A stretch of 64,000 nucleotides of DNA from Mycolicibacterium vinylchloridicum (GTDB lineage Bacteria; Actinomycetota; Actinomycetes; Mycobacteriales; Mycobacteriaceae): positions 84,497-148,496 of the forward strand of contig NZ_JACBJQ010000013.1 in the NCBI RefSeq assembly GCF_013404075.1, read 5' to 3'. The translations under genes and the position numbers were made by a program. Under the pieces are notes generated by a model that was not told where the DNA came from, did not search any database, and saw only the letters and a program-made list of their open reading frames with translations. Shown here one piece after another: positions 22,078-31,857 of the stretch (its first letter is position 1; each line of letters opens with the position of its first letter).

Positions 22078-23508
22078 ATGAAAATGTCCGTCATGATGGG
22101 TGTGGTGACGGTAGCCGGGGTGGTGGCGGCGCCGTCGGCGGCACACGCCACACCCCCAGCGCAGACACCGGTCGACCTGGCTGGTGTTCGGCTGGCGTCG
22201 GTCAGCTTCGCGCTGCCCGCGTCGCCGGCATGTGTCCTCGACCTGACGTGCGGCGGTGACAACCGCAGCCTCAGCGCGAGCACGCCCACCCCGACCGCGT
22301 TGGCGGCCGCAGCAGTCTCGCCGGCCGACACCCTCAACACGCTGGTGTTGGTCGTCACGCTCGGGGCCGTGGGTAACGGCCAGGACGCCACCACTCCCGG
22401 ACGGAACGGCGGCAACGGCGGCTGGCTGATCGGCAACGGCGGTGACGGCGCCGTGGGCGCCACCGGCCAGAAAGGCGGAAACGGCGGCCGCGGCGGTCTG
22501 TTGATCGGCAATGGCGGCAAAGGCGGCGACGGCGGTGTCGGGGTCGACCGCATCGTCGCAGTCGATGGTGTCGGAGCCGTGGGAGGTACCGGCGGTGCGG
22601 GTGGCAACGGTGGCAGTGGCGGTCTGTTGATCGGCAACGGCGGGAGAGGTGGCGCTGGCGGCATGGGCGGCAAAGGTGCCGACGGTGTGGTCGGTGCCAC
22701 AAGTGAACCGTACGGTGGCACCGGTGGCACCGGTGGTTATGGGGGCGTCGGCGGCCAAGGTGGCACTGGCGGTAAGGCCGGATCGCTCATCGGTGCCGGC
22801 GGGGCCGGCGGTATTGGCGGTGCAGGCGGTACCGGGGGCCGGGGCGGCACCGGCGGTTACGGCTCGTCGGTCGGCAACGGCGGCGACGGCGGAGGCGGCG
22901 GTAAGGCCGGGAAGGGTGGCACCGGCGGAACGGGTTCCGCGCTCGGCGGCGACGGTAAAGACGGCACCGACGGCGACGGTGGCACTGGTGGCGCCGGCGG
23001 CGACGCCGCCACCGGCGGCAATGGTTACGGCGGCGACGGCGGTTACGGCGGCGACGGGGGTAGCAGCGGAAACGGCAATGGCGGTCATGGTGGCCGGGGC
23101 GGCAATGGCTCCACCGGCGGCACCACCGGCGGACGTGGCGGCCACGGTGGCGACGGCGGCCAGAGCGACACCGGCACCGGCGGTATCGGTGGTGACGGCG
23201 GCAACGGCGGCAACAGCGCCCGCGGCGATAACATCACGATCGGCGGATGGAGCCAAGGTGGGTACGGTGGCCGCGGCGGCCGAAGCAACACCGGCGACGG
23301 CGGCGTCGGTGGCCGTGGCGGTAGCGGCGGCTATGCAACCGACGGATCCGGTGTCACCGCGCCCGGTGGCCCCGGTGGCCAGGGTGGATACTCGGGTGCC
23401 ATCGCGGGTCAGGACGGTGGCGCACCGAATGGTTCGGTCGGCGGCTACGGCGGCGCAGGCGCCTCCGGAACTCCCTCCGCGCAGGCAAATTCCGCTCGTC
23501 GCCCGTAG
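22078..23508 (+). CDS. Secreted glycine-rich PGRS-like protein without a PE domain
   Basis: A 476-residue protein. A Sec-type signal peptide ([24 protein letters not shown]) is followed by a conserved 70-80 residue head with two cysteines ([12 protein letters not shown]) and then about 370 residues of Gly-Gly-x repeats, including two copies of GLLIGNGG and a [11 protein letters not shown]. The repeat style is that of the PGRS domain of PE_PGRS proteins, but no PE domain is present. The ATG at 22078 follows GGGGGCAGCG and gives the signal peptide. A paralogue with the same architecture is at 30260-31783 on the other strand. Function unknown; probably a surface or secreted protein. Confidence 0.8.
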   Translation: MKMSVMMGVVTVAGVVAAPSAAHATPPAQTPVDLAGVRLASVSFALPASPACVLDLTCGGDNRSLSASTPTPTALAAAAVSPADTLNTLVLVVTLGAVGNGQDATTPGRNGGNGGWLIGNGGDGAVGATGQKGGNGGRGGLLIGNGGKGGDGGVGVDRIVAVDGVGAVGGTGGAGGNGGSGGLLIGNGGRGGAGGMGGKGADGVVGATSEPYGGTGGTGGYGGVGGQGGTGGKAGSLIGAGGAGGIGGAGGTGGRGGTGGYGSSVGNGGDGGGGGKAGKGGTGGTGSALGGDGKDGTDGDGGTGGAGGDAATGGNGYGGDGGYGGDGGSSGNGNGGHGGRGGNGSTGGTTGGRGGHGGDGGQSDTGTGGIGGDGGNGGNSARGDNITIGGWSQGGYGGRGGRSNTGDGGVGGRGGSGGYATDGSGVTAPGGPGGQGGYSGAIAGQDGGAPNGSVGGYGGAGASGTPSAQANSARRP

Positions 23509-23524
23509 CTGGGTATCCCTGGGG

Positions 23525-24757
23525 TTAAACGATCTGAAAGCCGGCCCACAACGCGACTGTGGCGGCCACAACGCACGCCGGTACGGTCAGCATGCCCAGC
23601 CAGGTGAACTCGCGCACACTGGTCGATTCACCCTGCCCGTGAAGAATTCGGCGCCACAACAGATTTGAGAGCGACCCGGCATAGGTCAGGTTGGGCCCGA
23701 TGTTCACCCCGATCAACACCGCCAGCACTGCGGCCGGGCCGCCGCCGGCTACCAGCGGAAGCAGCACCAGTACGGCGGGCAGATTGTTGACGACGTTGGA
23801 CAGCAGCGCCGCCAGCGCCGCGATCCCGAGCAATGCGGGCAACCCGCCGTCCCTGGGCAGCAGATCGGCGGCGAAATGGTCGAGCCCGTTGACCATGACC
23901 GCCTTGACGACGACCGCCAGCGCCAGTACGAACACCAGGAACGGGATGTGCAGCGAGCGCGTGATACCGCCAATCGTGCTGCGCCGCTGGGCCAATGACC
24001 GCACTCCGAGTACCACCGCGCCGGCCAGCGCCGCCCATGCCGGCGACAGGCCGGCGAACGAGGTCACCGCGAACCCGACCAGGGTCAGGCCGAGTACCAC
24101 GAGAACGAACACCGGCTTCTCGGCAGCGGGCGGTGGGGTATCGGCCGGTACGTCGGCGAGGTCGCGGCGGAACACCAATCGCAGCAACAGGTACTCGACG
24201 GCCACCGTCGCCAGCCACGGCGCGGCCATCAACCCGCTGAACCGGGTGAACGTCAGCCCGGCGGCGCTGAACGCCAGCAGGTTGGTCAGGTTGGACACCG
24301 GTAGCAGCAATGACGCCGAATTGGCCAGGTGCGCAGTGGCATACAGGTGCGGGCGGGCCGGCACCCGCATCGCCCGCACCGTGGCCAGCACCACCGGGGT
24401 CAGCAGCACGACGGTGGCGTCCAGGCTCAGGATCGCCGTCGTGGCCGCCGCGATCAGGAACACCTGGCCGAGCAGCCGTCGCGGCTGCCCGCCGCTGCCC
24501 CGCGCCATCCACGTGCCCGCGGCGTGGAACAGTCCCTCGTCGTCGCACAGGCTCGCCAGCACCAGCACCGCGGCCAGGAACCCGACCACCGGGAGCATCC
24601 GGGTCACTTCGGCACTCGCGTCGGCAGTGGACACCGCCCCGACCCCGATGACGACCGCAGCGGCGGGCACCGCGACCCACGCTTCTGACCAGCCCGCGGG
24701 CCGGGCGATGGCAAAGACCAGTACGACCGCCAGCGCGACCAGGGAAACGATCAGCAC
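23525..24757 (-). CDS. ArsB/SLC13-like anion permease (Rv3578-like)
   Basis: A 410-residue, very hydrophobic protein with about ten to twelve predicted membrane helices, resembling the ArsB/NhaD/SLC13 ion transporter superfamily. Conserved helix-loop features include NVVNNLPAVLVLLPL and IGVNIGPNLTYAGSLSNLLW. M. tuberculosis Rv3578 at the same position is annotated as an arsenical pump, but the substrate is unproven. A GTG start at 24757 avoids overlap with the preceding gene, whose stop is only seven bases upstream. Probably the last gene of the minus-strand run beginning with the zinc transporter. Confidence 0.75.
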   Translation of the reverse strand: MLIVSLVALAVVLVFAIARPAGWSEAWVAVPAAAVVIGVGAVSTADASAEVTRMLPVVGFLAAVLVLASLCDDEGLFHAAGTWMARGSGGQPRRLLGQVFLIAAATTAILSLDATVVLLTPVVLATVRAMRVPARPHLYATAHLANSASLLLPVSNLTNLLAFSAAGLTFTRFSGLMAAPWLATVAVEYLLLRLVFRRDLADVPADTPPPAAEKPVFVLVVLGLTLVGFAVTSFAGLSPAWAALAGAVVLGVRSLAQRRSTIGGITRSLHIPFLVFVLALAVVVKAVMVNGLDHFAADLLPRDGGLPALLGIAALAALLSNVVNNLPAVLVLLPLVAGGGPAAVLAVLIGVNIGPNLTYAGSLSNLLWRRILHGQGESTSVREFTWLGMLTVPACVVAATVALWAGFQIV

Positions 24758-24764
24758 GAGACGA

Positions 24765-25685
24765 TCAGGTCCACGGGTCGGCGCGTTGCCACACCGTCGG
24801 CAGGTGGAGGCCGACGCCGTCACGTTCGGCCAGCATCGACAGCGTCTGCATCGACACGTCGAGGTCGTCGCCCGCGTACGGCAGCGCGACCATCGGCTCG
24901 GTGAGCGGACGGAAGAAGTCGTCCCAGTGAATCAGCACCACCTGCTGTGCACCGACGGCACCGACCGTCTGCTCCCAATACCGCTCGATGTAGTCCCGCG
25001 GCTGGACGCCGAGCTGACCGATACCGAGATAGGCGACCTCGGCGCGTTGGCCGTCGAGAGCGCCGGGCAGAAAGCCTGCGCTGCCCTGGATCAGCAGCCG
25101 CCGATCGCTGGGGGTGTGGTGGATCAGCGTGGACCACGCCTCACCGCAGCGGAACGCCGACGCCTTCGCCGGCGGCGCGACCGGCGCGGTGATCGGGCCC
25201 GGGAAGCGGTCCGGGGGACAGTGGTGCGATTCGATCAGCGTGACCTTGAACGGCCCAAGGGTCAGCTCTTCCCCCGAGGCGGCGACGACGATCTGATCCG
25301 ACGCAAGGCCATGTCCGCGAGCGATATTGGCGGCTGACTCGCCACCGATCAACCGCGCGCCGGTGCGGGCGGCGACGATCGGCGAATCCATGGCGTGGTC
25401 GTAGTGGGTGTGCACGGGCAGCACCGCGGCCAACCGATTGATCTTGGCCCGGTTCAGGCAGTAGTCGATGCGGGAGTCCGACGGCGTCAGCCGGCGCAAC
25501 CCGACGTCGAGCAGTGTCGGGCGGGAGAAGAAGCCGTCGGTCAGGAGCGCTGAGCTGCCGTCGTCCACCAGAATCGTCGAGACGCCGAGGAAGGTGATCG
25601 ACAGTGGACCGTCCGGGTCGGCATCGGGCAGGTCGAAACGGTTGCGGTAGTTGGCGATATCGGGCCGGCCGAGTTTGAGTCGCAT
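24765..25685 (-). CDS. MBL-fold metallo-hydrolase (Rv3577-like)
   Basis: A 306-residue metallo-beta-lactamase-fold hydrolase with the metal motif HTHYDH (in LPVHTHYDHAMDSP), later ligands in ESHHCPPDR and LIHWDDF, and a UlaG/NAPE-PLD-like layout. The substrate is unknown. The start ATG overlaps the stop of pxpA by one base (TGATG), implying coupled translation. Synteny with M. tuberculosis Rv3577. Confidence 0.8.
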   Translation of the reverse strand: MRLKLGRPDIANYRNRFDLPDADPDGPLSITFLGVSTILVDDGSSALLTDGFFSRPTLLDVGLRRLTPSDSRIDYCLNRAKINRLAAVLPVHTHYDHAMDSPIVAARTGARLIGGESAANIARGHGLASDQIVVAASGEELTLGPFKVTLIESHHCPPDRFPGPITAPVAPPAKASAFRCGEAWSTLIHHTPSDRRLLIQGSAGFLPGALDGQRAEVAYLGIGQLGVQPRDYIERYWEQTVGAVGAQQVVLIHWDDFFRPLTEPMVALPYAGDDLDVSMQTLSMLAERDGVGLHLPTVWQRADPWT

Positions 25686-26443
25686 CAGACGAACGCCGCC
25701 AGTTCGACGCCGTCGCGCAGCAGTCGTTCGCGGACCGCGGTGGCGATGTTCGTCGCGCCCGGTGAATCACCGTGTACGCAAACCGATTCCACACGCACCT
25801 CGATCACGGATCCGTCGACGGCCACCACCTGCCCGTCCCGCACCATCCGGGTCACCCGCTCGGCGATCTGCTCGGGGTCATGCAGCACCGCCCCTTCTTC
25901 GCGGCGGGAGACCAACGTTCCGTCCGGCCGGTAGGCGCGGTCGGCGAATACCTCGGAAACCGTGCGGAGTCCGAGTCGCTGCGCCTCATCGAAGAACACC
26001 GAACCGGCCAGGTTGAGCACCGGCAGAGAAGGGTCGACGGCGTGCACCGCTTCGGCAACCGCGCGGGCCTGCTCGCGGTGGCTGACGATCGTGTTGTACA
26101 GCGCACCATGGGGTTTGACATAGCTGACGTCGGATCCGGCGGCGCGGGCCAGGGCCTGCAGCGCGCCGATCTGATAGATCACCTCGGCGGTCAGCTCGGC
26201 CGGCGCGACGTCGATGAAGCGGCGGCCGAACCCGGCGAGGTCGCGGTAGCTCACCTGTGCACCGATACGCACAGCGCGCTCGGCAGCGGCTCGGGTCGTG
26301 TGCGCCAGCCCGGCCGGGTCCCCGGCGTGGAAGCCGCAGGCCACGTTGGCGCTGGTGACGATGTCGAGCATGGCGGCGTCGTCACCGAGCTCCCAGACTC
26401 CGAAACCTTCGCCCAGGTCTGCGTTCAAATCCACCGACGCCAC
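25685..26443 (-). CDS. pxpA: 5-oxoprolinase subunit A (LamB/YcsF family)
   Basis: A 252-residue YcsF/PxpA protein, with the signature DLNADLGEGFG at the N-terminus and ANVACGFHAGDP. The family works with PxpB and PxpC in ATP-dependent opening of 5-oxoproline to glutamate. PxpB/C are not next to it here. It lies ten bases downstream of the ABC permease, so it is part of the same transcript. Whether it serves 5-oxoproline or another role in this zinc-linked operon is unknown. Confidence 0.85.
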   Translation of the reverse strand: MASVDLNADLGEGFGVWELGDDAAMLDIVTSANVACGFHAGDPAGLAHTTRAAAERAVRIGAQVSYRDLAGFGRRFIDVAPAELTAEVIYQIGALQALARAAGSDVSYVKPHGALYNTIVSHREQARAVAEAVHAVDPSLPVLNLAGSVFFDEAQRLGLRTVSEVFADRAYRPDGTLVSRREEGAVLHDPEQIAERVTRMVRDGQVVAVDGSVIEVRVESVCVHGDSPGATNIATAVRERLLRDGVELAAFV

Positions 26444-26453
26444 GAGCTCTAGC

Positions 26454-27320
26454 CTAGGCTGCGGCGGGGTCCACCTGGCGTCGACTGATCGCCCAGCACA
26501 CCAGATAGATCACGAACGAGATCGTCGTGACGAACACCGACACCGGGACACCGGGTGCCAGTGAGAGCACGATGCCGAGCACCGCCGTCACCTCAGCGAA
26601 GACCACCGACGCCGCGATGACGGCGGCCGGTGAGCTGAACACCCGCGCTGCCGCGGCGGCCGGGGTGATGAGCAGCGACATCACCAGTAGCGCGCCCACG
26701 ATCTGCACACCCTGCGCGGCCACCACACCGACCAGGGCCGCGAACACGATGCCCAGTGCCCGCACCGGAACACCGCGTGCGGCAGCCACTTCCGGGTCGG
26801 CGGTGGCGAACAGCAGTGGTCGATAGCTGACGGCCAGCACACCGACCACCAACACCGTCACCGCCACCAACAGCGCAAGCCCCGAATAGCCGACGCCGAC
26901 GATCTGACCCGTCAGCAGCGCGAAGCTGGTGCCGGCCCGGCCCGGATACAGGTGGATGAACAGCACCGCCAGGCCCAGCCCGAAGGCCAGCACGACACCG
27001 ATCGCCGAATCACGCTCGCGGGCCCGCTGACCGAGGATGCCGAACAGGACGGCGGCCATCGCGCTGCCGACCAGTGCGCCGAGCCCGACGTTGAAACCGG
27101 CCAGCAGCGCGAACGCCGCACCGGTGAGCGACAGCTCGCTGGAACCGTGGACGGCGAACGACATCTGGCGCATGACGATGAAGGGCCCGATCAGCCCGGC
27201 CACCAGCGCCAGCAGCGCGGCCGCGACCAAAGCCTGCTGCACGAACCCCCGGCCCAGCAGATCGGCGGTGATGTCGAAGGAGAACAGGTGGTCCAGCAGG
27301 TGCGAGAAGCGGTCATTCAT
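26454..27320 (-). CDS. Zinc/manganese-type ABC transporter permease
   Basis: A 288-residue integral membrane protein of the ABC-3 (ZnuB/TroC) family with eight or more hydrophobic helices. The characteristic segment GPFIVMRQMSFAVHGSSELSL lies near residue 45, and GALLVMSLLITPAAAA near residue 225. It forms the channel of a high-affinity Zn or Mn importer. The ATG at 27320 overlaps the ATPase stop by eight bases. An upstream extension would lie inside the ATPase gene. Confidence 0.88.
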   Translation of the reverse strand: MNDRFSHLLDHLFSFDITADLLGRGFVQQALVAAALLALVAGLIGPFIVMRQMSFAVHGSSELSLTGAAFALLAGFNVGLGALVGSAMAAVLFGILGQRARERDSAIGVVLAFGLGLAVLFIHLYPGRAGTSFALLTGQIVGVGYSGLALLVAVTVLVVGVLAVSYRPLLFATADPEVAAARGVPVRALGIVFAALVGVVAAQGVQIVGALLVMSLLITPAAAAARVFSSPAAVIAASVVFAEVTAVLGIVLSLAPGVPVSVFVTTISFVIYLVCWAISRRQVDPAAA

Positions 27321-28125
27321 GGGTGTGCCCGTGGGTATGGCCGGAGTGGTCCAGATGTTCGCCGACGACGACATAGCGATCGCCGACCTGTACCACCTGG
27401 ATGTCGGCCTGGTAGAGCTCCGAGAGGGTCTCCGATGTCATCACCTCGGCGACCGTGCCGATCCGGAACCGGCCGTTGACCAGGTACAGCACCCGGTCGA
27501 CATAGGGCACCACCGGATTGATCTCGTGCGTCACGAACATCACCGCGGTGCCGGTCTGGCGCCGCCGGTCGATCAGCTGGGCCACCAGCCGGGCGCTGGC
27601 CGGATCGAGGTTGAGCAGGGGTTCGTCGCACAGCAGCAACGTCGGATCGCTGGCCAACGCCTGGGCGATACGCACCCGCTGTAACTCACCGCCCGACATC
27701 ACCCCGACCGGAACACTCGCCAGCTCGCGGGCACGCACCTGGGCCAGCGCCCGCTCGACGACCTGGTGGCGGTGCTGGCGTTCCGTGCGGCGCAGCGGCG
27801 CGATGCCCCAGTGGTGGCCGTCGAGGCCCAGGCGCACGAGGTCACGGCCGCGCAGGCTCAGCCCACGGTCCACCGAGCGGTGCTGGGGCACGTAACCGAT
27901 CCGGTCACTGCCCGCCTCGATCGGCCGGCCCTCGATGGTGGCGGTGCCCGCACTGAGCGGCAACTGCCCGAGCAGCACCTTGAACAGCGACGTCTTACCG
28001 GTGCCGTTGGGGCCGAGGATGGCGATGAACTCTCCAGGGGCCACCTTCAGGTCGAGGTGGTCCCACAGCACCCGGTCTCCGAAGGCCAGCCGGGCACCCG
28101 ACAAGCAGACGATCTCGGCACCCAC
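27313..28125 (-). CDS. Zinc/manganese-type ABC transporter ATP-binding protein
   Basis: A 270-residue ABC ATPase with Walker A GPNGTGKTS, the signature MSGGELQRVRIA, Walker B LLLCDEP and the switch His in VTHEIN. The C-terminal tail ends HSGHTHGHTHE, a histidine-rich metal-binding-like extension fitting a zinc system. It lies between the solute-binding lipoprotein and the permease with minimal gaps. Confidence 0.9.
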   Translation of the reverse strand: MGAEIVCLSGARLAFGDRVLWDHLDLKVAPGEFIAILGPNGTGKTSLFKVLLGQLPLSAGTATIEGRPIEAGSDRIGYVPQHRSVDRGLSLRGRDLVRLGLDGHHWGIAPLRRTERQHRHQVVERALAQVRARELASVPVGVMSGGELQRVRIAQALASDPTLLLCDEPLLNLDPASARLVAQLIDRRRQTGTAVMFVTHEINPVVPYVDRVLYLVNGRFRIGTVAEVMTSETLSELYQADIQVVQVGDRYVVVGEHLDHSGHTHGHTHE

Positions 28126-28134
28126 AAGCAGTGA

Positions 28135-29052
28135 TTATCGGTTCTGCTGTAGTGCGGCGGACAACCGGTCGGCGGTATCGCGCTGCCAGGCCACGTAGTC
28201 CTTGCCCGCGGGCAGCGTCTCGGTGACGCTGACGACGGGGATTCCGGCGCTCTGGGCGGCGGCCTGGACCTGCTTGGTCACCTCGGTCACGGTCTGCTCG
28301 TTGAACACCACGGCCGCCACCTGGCGGCTCTTGATGAGGTCCAGCATGGCGGCCACGTCGACGGGGGCGGGGTCGGTGTCCTGCTCCACGGCGCTGGCGA
28401 ATCCGGCGGGTGTCTTGTCCGTCAGGCCGGCGGCCACCAGCAGGTAGTGGGCGACGGGTTCGGTGGCGACGACGGCCGCGCCCGGATGGCTGGTGCGGAT
28501 CGCCGTCTCGGTCTGGGCGATGGCATCGACATTGCGGTCGAAGGTTTCGGCGTTGGCCTTGTAGTCGGCAGCGTGCGCCGGGTCGTCCGAGGCCAGCTTG
28601 TCGGCGATCTTGGCGGCGACGGCCTTGGCCGTGTTCAAGTCGTAGAAGACGTGCTCGTTGGCCGGCTGCGACTCGCCGGGCGGCGCCTGAAGCAGCGAGA
28701 ACGCGTCGACCGAGGCCACCCCGGGATGGCTGGACAAGACGTCGTCGACCCAGTGGTCGTAGCCGCCGCCGTTGAAGACGACCAGTGACGCGTCGGCGAT
28801 CGCCGCAGCATTGGCGGGGCTGGCCTCGAAGGAGTGCGGGTCGGCCGAGGCGCTGGTGATGATCGAGGTCACCTTGGCGTGGTCGCCGGCGACGGCCTGC
28901 GCGACGCTGCCCCAGACGTCGGTGGAAGCCACCACGGTCGGGGTCTGGTCCTGCGCACTGCCCGGTGACTTGTCGCCGCCGCACGCGGTGAGCCCCGCCG
29001 TCAGCGCCAGCATCGACACACCGATGACCGTCCGGATCGCCGCAGTGCGCAC
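28135..29052 (-). CDS. Metal-binding lipoprotein of the zinc-type ABC transporter
   Basis: A 305-residue cluster A-I (ZnuA/AztC-like) solute-binding lipoprotein. It has a signal with lipobox GLTACGG, and histidines in ADPHSFEAS and ANEHVFYDL as probable metal ligands with a later Asp/Glu (FNEQTVTEV). It captures Zn or Mn outside the membrane for the adjacent ABC transporter. It is the first gene of a tightly packed six-gene minus-strand run down to the ArsB-like permease. A Zur-like box and a second palindrome lie just upstream. Confidence 0.88.
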   Translation of the reverse strand: MRTAAIRTVIGVSMLALTAGLTACGGDKSPGSAQDQTPTVVASTDVWGSVAQAVAGDHAKVTSIITSASADPHSFEASPANAAAIADASLVVFNGGGYDHWVDDVLSSHPGVASVDAFSLLQAPPGESQPANEHVFYDLNTAKAVAAKIADKLASDDPAHAADYKANAETFDRNVDAIAQTETAIRTSHPGAAVVATEPVAHYLLVAAGLTDKTPAGFASAVEQDTDPAPVDVAAMLDLIKSRQVAAVVFNEQTVTEVTKQVQAAAQSAGIPVVSVTETLPAGKDYVAWQRDTADRLSAALQQNR

Positions 29053-29069
29053 GATCTCTCCTCTCCGTC

Positions 29070-29083
29070 TTAGGTCAACCTAA
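29070..29083. promoter_or_regulatory. Palindrome TTAGGT-CA-ACCTAA upstream of the zinc ABC operon
   Basis: Six-base arms TTAGGT and ACCTAA are separated by two bases, 17 bases before the lipoprotein start. The arms equal the half-sites of mycobacterial iron/manganese boxes (IdeR/MntR type), but the spacing is shorter than the 19-base IdeR box. It may bind a DtxR-family regulator. Confidence 0.45.
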
Positions 29084-29086
29084 TAC

Positions 29087-29107
29087 AAATGAAAACCGTT
29101 TCCAATA
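29087..29107. promoter_or_regulatory. Zur-like box upstream of the zinc ABC operon
   Basis: AATGAAAACCGTTTCCAATA is an imperfect palindrome (TGAAAAC-C-GTTTCCA) in an AT-rich patch between the divergent ABC lipoprotein and LacI genes. It resembles Zur sites of mycobacteria (TGAAAAnnnTTTTCA). Together with the zinc transporter genes this suggests repression in zinc-replete cells. Confidence 0.6.
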
Positions 29108-29162
29108 ACTCTATGCCATCGGTACCTGTCGAACGCAAGTCCATGCGCTAGCCTCACGGAGC

Positions 29163-30263
29163 ATGTCCAGAAGTCCCACGCCGCGGCGGCGTGCGACCCT
29201 GGCCTCACTCGCCGCCGAGCTCAAGGTGTCGCGGACCACGATCTCCAACGCCTACAACCGCCCCGACCAGTTGTCGGCCGATTTGCGGGAGCGGGTGCTC
29301 GCCACCGCGAAACGGCTGGGGTACGCCGGCCCGGATCCGGTGGCCCGCTCGCTGCGCACGCGCAAGGCCGGCGCCGTCGGCCTGGTGATCACCGAGCCGC
29401 TGACCTACGCGTTCAGCGATCCGGCCGCGTTGAATTTCGTTGCTGGACTTGCCGAATCGTGTGAGGAGGCCGGCCAGGGCCTGCTGCTGGTGGCCGTCGG
29501 CCCGGACCGAAGTCTTTCGGACGGAACGAATTCGGTCTTGGGCGCGGGCGTGGACGGCTTCGTGGTGTACGCAGCCTCCGACGACGACCCGTATCTGCAG
29601 ACGGTGCTGCAGCGCCACGTGCCGGTGGTCGTGGTCGACCAGCCGAAGGACGTGCCCGGCGCATCGCGGGTCTGCATCGACGACCGCGGCGCCACAAGGG
29701 AACTCGCCGAATACGTCATCGGTCTGGGCCACCACGAGATCGGTCTTCTGACGATGCGGCTGGGTACCGAACGACGGGTCGGAGATCAGACCGCCGGCGT
29801 GGTGAGTGCGGAACGTTTGGACAGCTCGAACTTTCACGTCCAGAGCGAGCGGATCGGCGGGGTGCGCGACGCGATGACCGCCGCCGGGCTGGATCCGGAA
29901 TCCCTGACGATCGTCGAAAGCTACGAGCACCTGCCGGCCTCCGGAGCGGTGGCCGCCGAGCTTGCGTTGCAGACCAACCCGCGGATCACCGCACTGATGT
30001 GCACCGCCGACGTGCTCGCCATCTCGGCGATGGATTACCTACGCGCGCATGGTATTTACGTGCCAGGAAAGATGACCGTCACCGGATTCGACGGGATTCC
30101 CGAGGCGCTGAGCCGGGGCCTGACGACGGTGTCGCAGAACAGTCTGGAGAAGGGCAAGCGCGCCGGCCGGCTGCTGCACAATCCGCCGCGCGACGGTCTG
30201 CCGGTGATCGATGTGCTGCCCACCGAATTGGTGCGGGGACGGACGGCAGGCCCGCCGGCCTAG
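29163..30263 (+). CDS. LacI family transcriptional regulator (Rv3575c-like)
   Basis: A 366-residue LacI/GalR regulator. The N-terminal HTH is [20 protein letters not shown] with hinge helix region [10 protein letters not shown], and a periplasmic-binding-like sensor domain follows (residues about 70-345). The ligand is unknown. It is divergent from the zinc ABC operon and overlaps the stop of the convergent PGRS-like gene by four bases. Position matches M. tuberculosis Rv3575c. Confidence 0.88.
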   Translation: MSRSPTPRRRATLASLAAELKVSRTTISNAYNRPDQLSADLRERVLATAKRLGYAGPDPVARSLRTRKAGAVGLVITEPLTYAFSDPAALNFVAGLAESCEEAGQGLLLVAVGPDRSLSDGTNSVLGAGVDGFVVYAASDDDPYLQTVLQRHVPVVVVDQPKDVPGASRVCIDDRGATRELAEYVIGLGHHEIGLLTMRLGTERRVGDQTAGVVSAERLDSSNFHVQSERIGGVRDAMTAAGLDPESLTIVESYEHLPASGAVAAELALQTNPRITALMCTADVLAISAMDYLRAHGIYVPGKMTVTGFDGIPEALSRGLTTVSQNSLEKGKRAGRLLHNPPRDGLPVIDVLPTELVRGRTAGPPA

Positions 30264-31783
30264 TGCGGACCACCGGGGCCGCCGGTCCCGCCCGCGCCGC
30301 CGACCCCGCTCTTCTGCGCACTTCCGGCGCCCCCCGCAGTCGCGCCGCCCTGGCCCGCGCCACCGGCTCCACCCGCTCCACCGGGAGCGTTGCCCGTGCC
30401 GGTACCGGCGTTGCCGCCATCCCCGCCACGGCCGCCCGCGCCTCCGACGGCAGTCCCGGCATTTCCGGTACCGCCCTTGCCGCCCGCGCCGCCCTGGTTC
30501 GGATTGGAACCATCGCCGCCGGTACCGCCATGGCCGCCCGCCCCACCGTCGCCGCCAGTTTTCCCGCCACCGCCGTTTCCGCCGTCGCCGCCCGCATTCC
30601 CTTTGCCGCCGTCACCGGCAAAGCCGACGACGGTGCTCGTGCCGTCCCCGCCGTCGCCGCCGCTACCGCCGGCCCCGCCAGTACCTCCGGTTCCGTCGCT
30701 GCCGCCGTCGCCGCCGTCGCCGCCGCCACCTCCGAGGCCGCCGGTGAGACCACCAGACTTAGGGCCGGTGGACCCGGTGCCGCCGCCACCGCCGTCGCCG
30801 CCGTCGCCCCCGGTGCCAGTGAGGCTTCCGCCGCTACCGCCCTTGCCGCCCGTGCCACCGGCTCCGCCGGTACCACCGGTGCCATCGGCTTTCGTGCTGT
30901 CGGGTGTGCCGCCGTCGCCGCCCTTACCACCGGTACCACCGTGGCCGAACAATCCCGCCCCGTTGCCGCCCTCGCCCCCGGTGCCGCCGTTCCCGGCGGA
31001 AGTGGCACCACTACCGCCGTCACCACCCTTGCCGCCCGTCCCGCCGTCGCCGTCGAGACCCCAGGCGCCGGAAGTGCCCAGCGCGCCGGCATGTCCGCCC
31101 TCGCCCGCGTCACCGCCGTCACCGCCCCGGCCGCCGTTGCCGCCGTCGATCCCGAGTGCGGGCGTGCTGCCGCCGGTGCCGCCTTGGCCGCCGGTCCCGC
31201 CGGCACCGCCTTTGCCGCCGTTGCCAAACAGCGAGCCGCCGGCGCCGCCAGATCCCCCGTTTCCGCCGCGACCGCCCGCGTCACCGGTTCCCAACTTGCC
31301 ATCTGCCTGAACAGAATTCGCGCCATCGGATCCGGTCCCGCCAGTGCCGCCCGCCCCACCGGCGCCACCATTGCCGATCAGCCCGGCCCGGCCGCCGTTT
31401 CCGCCGTCTTGACCGGGCGCACCGTCGGCACCGTCACCACCGTTTCCGATCAGCCAGCCGCCGTTGCGGCCGTCGGCGCCAGGAGTGGTTGCGTCGGCGC
31501 CATTGCCGATAGCGCCGAAGGTGATGGTCAGCAGCAGGGTGTCCCCGGCGCTGGCCGCGGCCATCGGGGTCGCGGACGCCGCGGAGGCGGTGGAGGTGGC
31601 GTGGCCGCAGGGCAGACCCGGCCAGCACGTCGGCGTGGCCGGCAACGGCACCCCGACCGAGGCCAGCCGCACCTGTGCTGTGGCGAGCCGCGGTGGCGCT
31701 GCCGAATCTGGGTGCAGCGGGAGCGTCCAGACAACTCCAGCTCCGACAATCATTGCGGCACAGCAGGTCACCCGGTTGCTCAT
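30260..31783 (-). CDS. Secreted glycine-rich PGRS-like protein, paralogue
   Basis: A 507-residue protein with a signal peptide-like N-terminus ([20 protein letters not shown]). Its head parallels the protein at 22078: [22 protein letters not shown] with the same cysteine pair, then [20 protein letters not shown] leading into [11 protein letters not shown]. About 400 residues of GGx repeats follow, ending [10 protein letters not shown]. No PE domain. The pair flanks the zinc/LacI region in opposite orientation. Long open frames on the opposite strand are artefacts of the repeat's base composition. Confidence 0.8.
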   Translation of the reverse strand: MSNRVTCCAAMIVGAGVVWTLPLHPDSAAPPRLATAQVRLASVGVPLPATPTCWPGLPCGHATSTASAASATPMAAASAGDTLLLTITFGAIGNGADATTPGADGRNGGWLIGNGGDGADGAPGQDGGNGGRAGLIGNGGAGGAGGTGGTGSDGANSVQADGKLGTGDAGGRGGNGGSGGAGGSLFGNGGKGGAGGTGGQGGTGGSTPALGIDGGNGGRGGDGGDAGEGGHAGALGTSGAWGLDGDGGTGGKGGDGGSGATSAGNGGTGGEGGNGAGLFGHGGTGGKGGDGGTPDSTKADGTGGTGGAGGTGGKGGSGGSLTGTGGDGGDGGGGGTGSTGPKSGGLTGGLGGGGGDGGDGGSDGTGGTGGAGGSGGDGGDGTSTVVGFAGDGGKGNAGGDGGNGGGGKTGGDGGAGGHGGTGGDGSNPNQGGAGGKGGTGNAGTAVGGAGGRGGDGGNAGTGTGNAPGGAGGAGGAGQGGATAGGAGSAQKSGVGGAGGTGGPGGPH

Positions 31784-31857
31784 GACATCCCCCGTCGGTC
31801 GGGGCAGATCCGGCGGATCGCCCGAAACCGATCGTCACGGACGACAGCGGGGATGGC

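Noticed and set aside
22400..23450. Regular short repeats suggestive of a CRISPR or satellite array
   Set aside because: The periodicity is in codons (Gly-Gly-x) with variable bases and no constant repeat/spacer structure; it is a coding repeat.
22649..23668. Long open frames overlapping both glycine-rich genes in other frames and on the opposite strand
   Set aside because: They arise from the GGC-rich repeats, give proline/alanine or arginine-rich low-complexity products, and lack starts with ribosome-binding sites.
24820..25794. Alternative frames across the MBL and PxpA genes
   Set aside because: These are arginine-rich shadows of the real genes in high-GC DNA.
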